Positions 10,019 through 20,158 of a stretch of 64,000 nt of DNA are shown piece after piece. The translations under genes were made by a program, and so were the position numbers. The notes beneath the pieces are model-generated. The model made no database searches, was not told where the DNA came from, and was given only the letters and a program-made list of their open reading frames with translations. How positions within the stretch are numbered: position 1 is the stretch's first letter; each line of letters opens with the position of its first letter. This stretch comes from Amylostereum areolatum. Lineage: Eukaryota; Basidiomycota; Agaricomycetes; Russulales; Stereaceae. The stretch is taken from NCBI GenBank assembly GCA_012932865.1, contig SAXG01000011.1:744001-808000 (forward strand), given 5' to 3'.

Positions 10019-11874
10019 CGCATCAGGAAAACTCCCAGTACTTGGGACACACTTAGAACTTGGGCCAGCCACTTAGACTTGGAGAGCAGCCTTAGGTGCA
10101 CTTGGACTTGGGACAAAATGATTGACTACCTTGGTGAAATAAGTGGAACTTGGGAGGATCCTTGGAAATGTAGTAGTTTACTTTCATACTTGGGAAATTT
10201 AGCATGTTACTTAGTTGAATGTGTCAATACTTGCAAAGTCATGACTTAGTGGATTTCGAGAACGGAAATGTCACGTGACTTGTAACTATTATCGGCGCTC
10301 AACGCCGCATCGACTCTTTGTCTTCAACCACGACATCCGTCGTCGTTGGAGACCCGGCCTGGTCGTCGCCGCCGTCTTCGTCGACCTCGCTGCCACCTCC
10401 AATGACCTCACCACCGCACTCAACGCCCACGCCCGTCGCCTTCAAAAACCTCGCCGTTGCCCTCAACACCAACGCGCGTGTCGCCCCCACCGGCAATGGC
10501 TTCGTCACCCCCCATGCCCTCGTCACCCGCAAGGCCCATGGCCTCGTCACTCCCCAACGACCTCGCCACCACCCTCAACGCCCACGCCCGTCGCCCTCAA
10601 TGCCCACATCTGTCGCCTTCAAAGCCCACACCCGTCACCTTCAACGCCAACGCGCGGTCATCGCCTCCAATGGCGACGCGCGTCGCTCCCACCACCGACG
10701 CCTTCGTCACCCCCCAGCGCCCACTCACTTGTCACCCCCCAGCACCGACGACCTCGGTGCACCCAGTGCCGATGGCCTCGTCACCCCCAACGGCAAAGCC
10801 CTCATCACCCTCCAACACCCACGCCTTCGTCATCCCCCAACACCAACGCGCTTGCCACCCCCAACGCCCACAGTCTCGTCGTCCCCAACATCGACAGCCT
10901 CATCATCCCGCACGCCCACGCCCGTCGCCCTCAACGCCCACGCCCTTGTCAACCCCCATCGCCTACGCGCGCGTCGCTCCCAATGCCAACGCGCATCGCC
11001 CCAGCGCGAACGGCCTCGTCACTTGTCAACGGCCATGCCCTCGTCACCCACGACCAATGTGCCGACATCTCCCGCCTCCTCGACCTCACCTACCTCTCCC
11101 ACTCCTCTTCCTCCGCCACCTCCTCCGCCGCCTCCATACACGTCTATGTCGACACCGACAGCGACCTCCACGACCCCGACTACTGCGACCTCCCCCCCCT
11201 TGTCCCCGCCGCATGCAGACCTGCCTGGGAGGCCGCCACCGCCTACGACGCCGACAACACCGTTGTCCTCGATCGTCGTCCCGCAAGTCCCCACCCATGG
11301 ACAAGCCTGAGCCCAAACGTGCCCGTTCCGATGAGGGTGTGTACATCCCCTCCCTCTCCCCCGTCCCGCATTAGCACTAACCTCCGCACTGCTTCAGATG
11401 CCTCCGCCCGCGCACGATCCCTTGCGTATGTCGGTGCATCCACTGCTCTGACCCTGATGTTGGTTTGCTTCTGTGCTTGCTGTGGTTGTGTCTGATTAGC
11501 ATCATCTGTATCCATTCCATATCATGTACATGTGCTCAGTACTATATGAATGGATGAATTATGATTTGTTTTGTGCCCCCTAAACTGTGTGCTTTCAGTG
11601 CTTGGAGTGACTGGACAATGACCTGACCAATTCATTGCAGTATCTGAAACCACTGGACTGCATACTTGGGTACTTGAGCCTCCTGTCTCATGGCCTTCCC
11701 TACCTTGACATCTACTTACCAAGTGTATCCAAGGCTAACCTCAAGTGAAATGGGTACTTGGGCCAGAAAGTGGCCCAGCTTGGCCAATGTCCACATTGCT
11801 GGGGACTTGGGGCCCTGGGTGACTTGCCCAAGGACCCCAAGTCATTGTCAAGTACCGGGAGTTTTCCTGATGCG
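10019..11874. mobile_element. Non-autonomous DNA transposon-like element (1.86 kb) with inverted ends
   Basis: The ends are inverted copies: CGCATCAGGAAAACTCCC at 10019-10036 and GGGAGTTTTCCTGATGCG at 11857-11874. The match continues inward to about 26 bp with one mismatch. Both subterminal regions are rich in short ACTTGGG/CCAAGT motifs in varied spacing (10035-10220 and 11660-11860), as in elements whose transposase binds subterminal repeats. The interior holds a Pro/Thr-rich tract but no transposase that I recognise. No clear target duplication was seen. Class (hAT-like or KDZ-like) is undecided. Confidence 0.6.
10400..11050 (+). repeat. Degenerate tandem repeat rich in CACGCCCGTCGCCCTCAA units
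   Basis: An imperfect array of units around CCCACGCCCGTCGCC(C/T)TCAACGCC. All three plus-strand frames stay open for long distances because the repeat lacks stops, giving Pro/Ser/Thr/His-rich translations. One frame starting at 10318 (MSSTTTSVVVGDPAW) and another ending near 11374 with a basic PEPKRARSDEG motif might be parts of a real gene, but low complexity prevents a confident choice. Confidence 0.5.
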
Positions 11875-13377
11875 TCCCCCCCACTCCCCCGTCCTTGCTG
11901 TCGCTGTATGTATCTCACAGTGTATATCATATCTCGATTGTATTAGAGTTAATCTATTTTACAAACCCCCGTAATGATGGAGTGGCATGTTGGGTCGCTG
12001 TCAGTAACGTCGAGGACGCGCGGGACAACGAAGACGAGGGGTGGGATGCAGTATTGGCTGATGACGTTTTCGGTTACCATAAGCATGCTCACCTCGAATG
12101 GCACTGGGCTAGATGTTTGCGCGAGGGGAAGTGGGGCTGGATGTATGCGCGGGGGTCATCATCCTCCCCACGTGTGAGCAGTGCGGGGTGGCATACGCGC
12201 TTTATATTTACTACTCGATAGACTCTGCTCATGCCTGTGGTTAGCCTACATATGAAATGCGAAATTTAGTACATCATTCCCAGGTGCCTACGAGCAGAGG
12301 AGGGAGGGGAATGTGAAGGGAGCGGAGGGATGATGCTATTAAATGTGATTTAAAAACTACTAGGTTATCACATGAGCAGAACACGACCTGTGAGTAATAT
12401 GCGCAGGATCAGTGTGGAATCTGCTGGGAATCCGCACCGTATTTCGACCATTCTCCTCAGATTCTGCGCGTGCACGCTCGCAAACATCGCCGTCTACAAG
12501 CCCCCCCTCCCCCAGTTACTCGTACATGTTTGCGCCTTCGTGCACTGCGGGTTCGCGTTCGACACACGTTCCGGCTGAATGCAACCAACGTTGTACACGC
12601 GTGTGCTGCACGTCGTGCCACCGTCAGTTGCGTGGTCTGGGTGGGCAGTGTGGAAGGTGGATGTGTCTAACATTTGGATGCGTCCGTGCACGGGCCTGGG
12701 TGGAGGGATGGGGGGCGAGTCTAAAACTCAAACAGCACCTGAAAGACAAAGTGTCTTTAGTGAAGTGGTAAGTGGTTGCAGTATTCTGTGTACTTACCTT
12801 TGTTATAGGTTCGATCCCGCATTACCGCATACATTTTGTGGCCGGTGCGGGACGTCCAAGATCGGACGCATCCAACCCAAGGGTGGGAGCGGCCCCGTGA
12901 GACTATCGCGTGGGACGCGTCCAACGCACGACTAATAGTCGTGTCGGACGTGTCCAGCGAACTGAAGACCTACATGCTCCGCCCATGTAGGGGGAGTGCA
13001 TGCTAAAACCTGCGATGAAGAATCGAAGATGGGAGGGTGCAGAAATAGATAGCAGCATTGGTTGAAAGTTGTTGGAGTAGGTGCGGGATTGGAAGGATGG
13101 CACTGATGTGGTGCATCTCGGGAGAGGGGGTGGTGCAAAGCACGTGCCTGCACCCGCCTTGCATGTGCACGCTCCCGCCTTGTGCACAACCACTGTCAGC
13201 AATCGTGCGAGCAAGTACGCGCAAAAACAGCAGCATTGCGGCCATCATCTACCTCGCGTGCACGGATATCACAAACATGGATCTCGTCTGCAGCGGCCGG
13301 TCAAGCCCTGTCAGAAAAAAGGTTTTGACTTTATAAGGTTGTAAGCGGTTGATAAGCTATCTTACCCGCAATTTCCA
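11875..13377. other. No gene recognised
   Basis: Short open frames only. A GGTTCGATCCCGC string near 12810 resembles a tRNA T-arm, but the stem does not pair and no tRNA can be folded around it. Several dyads around CGCGTCCAACGCACGACTAATAGTCGTG (12915-12942) could be part of a small repeat. Confidence 0.35.
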
Positions 13378-13849
13378 TGTTGAACAGACTTATGCAAGTC
13401 AGTGAGACGCTCAGTCGAAGGGATATTTCGAGTAATGTATTATACCTTATGCAAGTCAGTGAGACACTACAGTAAGGTATGTAAGCAAGAGAGAAATAAG
13501 TAGAAGGTATAAAGGATTGCTCACCTCAGTCGAAGGGATACTTCGAGTGAGGAGGCAGGACAAAATACGAGAGCCTTATATACCCAAACCGCTGTGCCAT
13601 AAGAGCCAATCATAAAAGCCGTAAGAAAGTGGTGCCATAGTGTAGCATAATTAATCAGCGCCAAGAGTGTGCTCAGTCATCCACCACAGCTTTCATGTGA
13701 AAGTGTACAGTAAGAATCACATGCTCCGCACAGCCTCGCACAGCCGATTCCATATTGTTCCGGTTCTTCCCAGAACCTTCCGTTCCTTTCCGTCACATAT
13801 TACATAATGTAGTTGAAGCTAGAGATCGTCCGCATTACTATCTTCAACA
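13378..13849. repeat. Solo LTR (472 bp), copia-like ends, with perfect 5-bp target duplication
   Basis: It starts TGTTGAAC and ends TTCAACA, a 7-bp inverted terminal pair typical of Ty1/copia LTRs. It is flanked by the direct duplication TTCCA at 13373-13377 and 13850-13854. Inside are two imperfect copies of TTATGCAAGTCAGTGAGAC (near 13389 and 13448), two of CAGTCGAAGGGATA(T/C)TTCGAG (near 13412 and 13527), and a CTTATATACCC box near 13574. It was left by LTR-LTR recombination of a full element. Confidence 0.85.
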
Positions 13850-13872
13850 TTCCAGCACTTGAATAGCCATAC

Positions 13873-14330
13873 TATCATGAACGGTCTATAATTTTCTTTT
13901 TACTTTACATCGGTTACACACTTTAGAACTTATTGGCTTATCACCGGTCCGGCTCCACTTCGGCCTGGACCCGGTTCATCTATATCCCACCCGGACCCAC
14001 GTGACTCATCTCGGCCCGGGTCTGACTCCTTTCTCTTGACTCATGCTGTACGATACTGACTCATGCTGTGCTCTTTTACATACAACTGCTTACTTATACT
14101 AGGTCTGCTTACTGATCGCCGTGTATCGGTTGCTTACCTAAGTCTCTCTCCTCTTGTGTATATAAGGCTCGCTCTTGCTGTACATATTCCTTATCTCGAG
14201 CTAGTCAATTCTACCGACTTTGCTTGCTTTCCCTTGTCTGTCGCCGTGTCTGATCGGCTCCCCTCTGTCGTCCTCCTCTTCTAGTCAGCTGTGTCGTAAC
14301 TTGGTGCTGTCGCACTAGTCGTTGCTGACA
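13873..14330 (+). repeat. Solo LTR (458 bp) of the left-edge gypsy family
   Basis: Nearly identical to the LTR at 2170-2626 but in the opposite orientation. The first five bases read TATCA where the other copy has TGTCA; the end TGACA is intact. The TATA box near 14161 and the presumed mRNA start (ATCTCGAGCT near 14193) are retained. No 5-bp duplication is seen at the borders (CATAC against CCCAA), so it may come from an inter-element event or have lost a flank. It lies 23 bp from the preceding solo LTR. Confidence 0.8.
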
Positions 14331-14760
14331 CCCAAACTGAACTGAACTGAACTTCGGCAACACTACATACTCGGGATCAGCGTTGAACGTGACGATGTGC
14401 GCACGAGGGCACAAGGTCCTCGATGTGAAAGGGTGCCGAAAGCCGTGTCTGTTCTTGCTCTTGAGAAGAGGAGGTTGGATCATGTCTTTTGTGGGGTCGC
14501 GGATGAGATAGCCTGCCACGTGCTTCTTGATCTCACTTGTGTCCATCGCGTGTGCGAGACTAGCTGTCCTAGTGAGCTGTAAAGAAGTATCAAGTGAGGG
14601 AGGGGGGTATGTGCACGGGTATATGCACTCACCATATCGTAGAAAAACCCTTGTGTCGTGTTGGCCCTAGCAACGTCCCAATGCGATGGTGCGCACACAA
14701 GTCTCCATGGGACCGATGAGAGCGGAGGGTAGAGTAGCGGGAGTTGGAGTTGACTGCATG
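14331..14760 (-). pseudogene. Spliced gene fragment cut by the solo LTR
   Basis: Two exons on the minus strand join across an intron at 14577-14632 (56 nt, GTGAGT..CAG). Exon 1 ends THWD-like VARANTTQGFFYDM; exon 2 begins LTRTASLAHAMDTSEIKKHV and continues RDPTKDMIQPPLLKSKNRHG. The frame runs straight into the LTR border at 14330, so the 3' part has been lost or displaced by the insertion. The family was not recognised. Confidence 0.4.
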
Positions 14761-16310
14761 ATGGTAGAAGGGAAGAAAGGGGGAGGGGACGGAAAGGAAG
14801 GGTAAAAATGGGGGGGGACAGACTTTATAGTCGCGTCTCTGTTTTGCCCGGGGAGCCCGACTCTGAATGTTTTTGGGACAAGATCGGAGGGATGACATCA
14901 TATGTCGTTCGCGACCACGGTCAACTTGAAGGCAGGTGGGCAGTAATTCCATAAGTCGGGGAGAGTGACATGGCCGTATAGTGCACGTGACAACACGCGA
15001 GCTACTCGACCGTCAATGTTCCAACTTCCCCGTTTTTCATCCGCGAGTCCATGCAGAAACCACGTCTAATTCTCCGTTCGCTCTTCTTGTCCTAATCCTT
15101 ATGTAGCTTATATTTGCGAAAAGTCGTTGGAATTACAATGTATGCTATGTGTGAACGGTGCGATTCCGACAGGCAATGAGTCGAGAAGACCGTGAGTCTT
15201 AAAGCTTGAAGCTTGAAGACGCGCTCGTGTCGAGTCCCCGGCCGGAGCCCTTGCCAGTCCAGGTGCATTCCGGCGCATTCTATCCTGGAATGGCTTTCCA
15301 GCTTCTGCCGCTTTTGCTGATGTACCTCCCCCGTCACTCCCTCGCTCACTTCGTCCTATCTTCACCTCGCCCTCCCATCGCCGCGTAGTCAACTAACGCA
15401 CAAGCCTGCCGAATTCTGAATCTCCATTCCTCTTTCCTCCTGCTGCGGCTGCCGCAGTCCTTTCGCCATTCGCTCTCACTTTTGTGCGTCAGAATCTGGC
15501 TTCGTTTTCTTGATCTGGATAGACGGTCCTTCACCTCTCTTTGCATTCTTTCGCCGCCTGTGTTGTCCACCCCCGTGTAGTTTGTGTAGACCGTGGACAA
15601 AGCTGTTTTTGCGTCCCTTACGTTCTTTGGTACTCACCATGTCCACCGTTCCGTTATACGCACCGGAGCTCGGACCGCGCAAATAATACAAAGAATGCGC
15701 CCGTACTTGCAAATTCATTCCTATTCGCAAGACTAGCCATGACGGAAGTTAAATGTACCATCCGCTTGGTGAAGCGAGCCCTCATAGTCCATCAACTCGA
15801 ATACAGTCATGGCTATTCATCCTCTTGCTCATCTAGGCAATGCGATGAGGATCATCTGGGGCTTGGCCCCAGGGGAGAAGCACCACCTGGCACGCATTGC
15901 TTTCACTTATGCACGAAGCACCCACTCCGTATATGACATGGCTTACAGGCAGCAACAAGTGAGGGATTTTTGTGCCCGCGGTGTTATTGTTCATCGTCGA
16001 GTGTGCAACAAAACACTCCTCTCACCGACCTGTCTTCGACGTCTCCTTGCACTGGGATATCGCTCACGAAGCCACAGAACACATCCATGATCCACGCGGA
16101 GAATGCCATCTTCACTTGTGCGTTGTAAGACCAGCCCCCCGGCATTTCTCCTCGACTCGCAGGCTTCAACAATGTAAATTATTGTGACGACGCACTCAGC
16201 ACGCTACACGTCGAGGAACGCCTGGATTGACGGTACGCCCAACGAGGTAAGGTTCAGCTGCGGCCGTACCTATGCTTGCATAACAGCGAAGGTGCCGTGT
16301 AGAAGGCCAG
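14761..16310. other. No gene recognised; one MITE-end-like motif
   Basis: Short frames on both strands without protein-like character. The string TCTCACTTTTGTGCGTC (15474-15490) matches the right-end repeat of the small TIR family described below, but no partner was found. Confidence 0.35.
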
Positions 16311-16577
16311 TTACAGCGCTTCCAGAATATGTTGAGATGATCGATTTTTTTCCCGCGCGTCGCGACCTATTTCCCGATTTGGAAACTGCAGAAATGATGC
16401 CTCAGGGCTGGAGTTTCTACGCTATCTGCGGGTACCACGATGGCTGTATCATATGCATAGAACATAATACATCCTGTATCTGATGTTTTGCGCTGAGCAG
16501 TGCACTGTGAAGGGGGCAATTGCGAACAGACATTGGCCGCGGCGGTCCCGCTACCTAATTAGGCAAGAAGAGGCGCC

Positions 16578-17658
16578 GCCTAGTCTCCCCAAGGCAGACG
16601 AGATATTTCGTCAACACTTCTCAGGCTCAGGATCCTCTTATCTGGCGTCTGCTTTCATTACGGTGGGTGTTACCGAGTGCGCGAGGGAATTGTGATTGCC
16701 GAGCTTCGGCATGTCACGTGCACTGGAAAGCAGAATCTGTCTAATGTCCAACAAGCGTCGAGCTGAACACCCTCCGAGCACAATACGTTGGTTTCTTCCA
16801 AGTCCAATCTGATTCATTATGGAAAAGAACTCATATGTGGGAGGAGCACAAGGCTTGAAGTTTAAATAAAAATGGAGCACTAATATAAACCAGTGAACCA
16901 TGATCAAGCGCAAGTTGAGTTACTGAGTAGGGTCCAGTAGTACACCACGCCTTCCGATGTAAGTATGTCGGCATATTCTCGGACTCGAGAGGCTGAATCT
17001 CTCAAGTCAACAAGATGAAAATGTACCTATGGTATTCCCGACTCGGGCCTCGGCAGCTCCTCCATCATTCTTCTTCCAAAGGCTTCATGTATTTTGTAAG
17101 TTGTGGATGAGGGTTGAGACCTTGGGACATGGTACGAAGTGCCAGTGTATCCGCTGCGGATCCAGTGGAGAAAGTATAGGGATCTCGAAGGCCTGCTGAC
17201 ACCTGTAGCGTCGGTGGGCCTTCGAGTCAACCACGAGTAGCGAGGCATCCACAACTCAATTGGCCTTTTTTACTCGAAAGGATGCTGTGTAGGATATGCA
17301 TACGCACCTTGCGTCGCCTCGTGCTACCGTTTTATCATGAGCCAGGGTAGCTCCAAGAAAGCTCCCAGGACTCGAAGAACACTGCGACTTTTGTTTATCG
17401 CGCGTGGAAAGCGCGGTCTCTGTTTGAACTTTCTAAGCTAAGGCGGGAACATGTTGAATGACAATAAAGAGGTAAATGTACCAGTAGCCGTCGATGTCTC
17501 GACTGCCATTAACTCGTTTGGTTTGCGTCTCGTCGTCAACTCAGATCAGTTAGTCTAAACAATATTTCTCTGTGGTAACCTGTCTCGATAAGTCCTCTCA
17601 GCCAATCAGCGAGCTCCCCCTATCACTCGACAAGCGCGTCGCGGAGAAAAGCAGACTA
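16578..17658 (-). pseudogene. Membrane-protein gene remnant, copy 2
   Basis: Colinear with 8785-9965: both ends match, and a middle tract ATGTACCAGTAGC(T/C)GT matches too. The minus-strand C-terminal part (16913-16638) again has membrane-like helices and ends near TVMKADAR, as in copy 1 (TVSKADAR). Stops prevent a full-length frame. Confidence 0.4.
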
Positions 17659-17860
17659 GCGCCGCCATCCCGTTCCGCGTCCGGGCTCGACCGCGCCCTC
17701 AGACGTCGTTGGCTTTCCCCGTCGTTCTTCTCGCAGCTGCTTCACATCGAATGGGTTATCAGCCAACGAGTCGCGGACGAGGCCGCGACACACTGACGAC
17801 AATGCGTGTCGCGCTGCATCGCGTCGTCGAGCCCGGACGCGGAACGGGATGGCGGCGCTA
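17657..17860. repeat. Perfect 34-bp inverted repeat, 136-bp loop
   Basis: 17657-17690 and 17827-17860 are exact reverse complements over 34 bases, starting TAGCGCCGCC and ending GGGCTCGA. The surrounding sequence diverges at once on both sides. It would form a strong hairpin. It may be the ends of a very small element. Confidence 0.7.
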
Positions 17861-18126
17861 CTTCTTGCCTGATTAGGCAGGTGGACCGCTGCCGTCAACG
17901 TCTGTTCGCATTTGCTCTCTTTGCACACCCACGTTTGGCGCGAGATGTGAGATTTGACAAGTACTGTACTATATCTATGCGATAGAGGTGTTCTGGGACC
18001 CGCAGATAGCGTAGAGCCCCTAGCCCTGAAGGGATATTTCACCCTGTTTCCAAATCGGGAAGGAGGGCGCGACGCGCGGGAAAAAAAACAGACATCTCAA
18101 CATATTCTGGAAGCGCTGTAAGACAT

Positions 18127-18371
18127 ATGCAATCTGATTCGATCGGGGACGAGAAGTAACATGTATAGAAGAATGTACACATACAATATCGTTTCTAAAG
18201 CAACAACTGCTCGTAATGCACTAATGTACAGTACTCGTTGTACAGTAAAGAAGTAAGATTACAGTTATTGGTATCTAACGCGAGTAACCATAGGGGGGAT
18301 CGCTATCGCAGGGAAGTATGATATAGCTGGTGAGCATTGTGGGTATGGAAGAATGGTCGTCCGCACCCATA
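18127..18371. other. Short intergenic stretch
   Basis: AT-richer sequence downstream of the membrane-protein gene, probably its 3' region. Nothing specific seen. Confidence 0.3.
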
Positions 18372-19418
18372 TCAAACTAGTTGACGAATACCCTCTAGAT
18401 GCCCCACTATCACATCCACCACCTGCATCACGTACTGAACTTGTTCCCGTGTGGTGAGTCCGGACCATCTACGTCCCTGAAGGGCGGATGAGGAACCAAC
18501 TACGACAGTGTCGAGCTCTACGAGTCGCTCTTCGATCTCCCAACGAAGAGCCATTGCTCTCGATCTCCCAACGTTTATGGCCATCAGTAGCGTCTCCGCT
18601 CCACTGATGTCAGGCAACGGGGGACGCGTGAGGCTCCAGGCCGCTCGCCCGCCAGAAGATACAGCGTTCTTCTTGGACTGGAAACATCCAATGTCTTGAG
18701 AAACTTGACGTTGAAGCGTGACAAATGCGGGATCCACGCGGTGACGTGTGTGTGTAATAAGTCCTAAAACAGTTCTATCGAGATCCTGGAGGCTCAAACC
18801 AACAGTACTAGCCAAGAGAACGGCAGCAGCTCGGTCGCGATGCTCCCAAACTGAGCAGACAATATGGGGGGCGAGGGAAGGACATAGGCGGTCGAGCATC
18901 GCCATGAGGTATGAGGTAGTAGCGAAGGATGCGTGCTCACGGGCTGCGTGTATTCTGTACGCAACATCAGCAGGCACCTATCACAATATTTTCGCAACTC
19001 ACATTGACATGGTATTTTCACCTTCGGCGAGAAGACTGTGAAGTTCAACGCCGATTGCACGAACTTCTTCCAGAGCGTCAGCCAGCGAGCTGGTCAAACT
19101 ATCTCCCGGGAGGGCAATTGCCATTGAGGAGGCCAAGAGGGTGTCCAGGTGAATAGAGACTCTGGGAAGTGTGCCGTTGAAAGGAGGGACAGCTTGCGAG
19201 TAGACCGTCCGTCCGGATGATATGGATGGAAGGATATCCAGGTGGGAGGAAGGAGAGCATGGAGAGAAACGGTGAAAGGCTTGGACCCGGCAAACGGGTT
19301 TGAATGCCGTCTCAATATAGAGTCCCAGGTGACCGAGGGAGAAAAGTGCGAAGTGCAGAAGAACGGCCACTGAGAACAGTGATCGAACAATGTTCCAGAT
19401 CAGGTAGGAGAGGAGCAT
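18372..19418 (-). CDS. Membrane-anchored hypothetical protein (332 aa, one intron)
   Basis: Exons 19418-19003 and 18954-18372 are joined across a 48-nt intron (GTGAGT..ACAG). The exon lengths of 416 and 583 nt sum to 999, a multiple of three, which supports the splice. The N-terminus is strongly hydrophobic (LIWNIVRSLFSVAVLLHFAL and beyond), one or two membrane-spanning segments. The rest is soluble-looking, with helical parts such as SSLADALEEVRAIGVELHSL and IEERLVELDTVVVG. No catalytic motif was recognised. The start is the only ATG before the hydrophobic segment. An inverted-repeat element ends 266 bp upstream of it. Confidence 0.65.
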
Positions 19419-19683
19419 GTGGGATGTATATCAGAGGGGTGCGCACGTAGATGATATGTGAGAGGAGCGGTGTTAGCTCGTTATATAGGCGGTGGTGAAC
19501 ATATGAAAGCGGCTTTCATCAGAGTTGCGACTACAAGGAGCCTTAGCGCTGTCTCTTTGACCACTGTGGCGTTAGTTCCTTGGGGCCCTTCACTGTCAAA
19601 GGATGCCACTGGTACATTGAATTGTCGATGCTCAAAGGATTATCGGATAAATGTGGGGGGGGGGGGGGGGTGAAGCTTACTTT

Positions 19684-19874
19684 CGACGCACGAAAGTGAG
19701 ATCGAAAGACGAAGGTCGGAAAACTGCGAAAGGTGGGAGCTGGCGGCCTGGCGCGATCGCGAACTGCGTGTAGCATCATGTGACACATCGACGTGACAGC
19801 CTCAAAAATTTGTTCTTCGCTCCTACTTCCTGCCCCTGCCCCTAGAACGTTCTCGATCTCACTTTCGTGCGTCG
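19684..19874. mobile_element. MITE-like element M1 (191 bp), 22-bp perfect terminal repeats
   Basis: The left end 19684-19705 and right end 19853-19874 are perfect inverted repeats built on GACGCACGAAAGTGAGATCG. The interior has no coding frame. No clear target duplication was seen. The left end lies 266 bp upstream of the start of the membrane-protein gene on the minus strand. Confidence 0.75.
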
Positions 19875-20158
19875 GGGTCATGTCTAGTAGACCTTCTGCG
19901 CAAGTTCACTTTCCCGCCATAGGCTTCAAACGAACGTGGCGAAGATAGTAAGGTTTCTCTCCATAGCAGGATCGCTTTTCGGGTACGTCTGTCTTCTTTC
20001 GGGGGCTGAAGAGCTGACCTGCCAACAGGTACTGCGCCCCTGATCTCGAACAACACAGGCCTCGATTTTTCGAGTTCGTGCAACGCAATCTGTTTGCACC
20101 ATGGTGGACTGTTATCACCTCATCGGAACGGATGCGGATGTTGATCTTTGCCTCGAAC

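Larger units (their letters stand above)
16311..18126. repeat. Inverted duplication with arms of about 270 bp
   Basis: The left arm (about 16311-16578) is the reverse complement of the right arm (about 17852-18126) with scattered differences. Shared landmarks include ACAGCGCTTCCAGAATATG, the CCCGCGCGTCGCG tract and CTAATTAGGCAAGAAG. The interior holds the second copy of the membrane-gene segment. It may be the termini of a large composite element or a local inverted duplication. Confidence 0.6.

Noticed and set aside
10275..11495. Long overlapping plus-strand frames as real genes
   Set aside because: All three frames are open because of a Pro/Thr-rich tandem repeat without stop codons; no domain and no consistent frame.
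12805..12830. tRNA-like T-arm string GGTTCGATCCCGC
   Set aside because: The bases flanking the loop do not pair into a T-stem, and no acceptor or anticodon arm can be placed upstream.
14528..14548. Another MITE terminal repeat (TGATCTCACTTGTGTCCATCG)
   Set aside because: It lies inside a predicted exon (MDTSEIK), lacks a partner and may be chance similarity.
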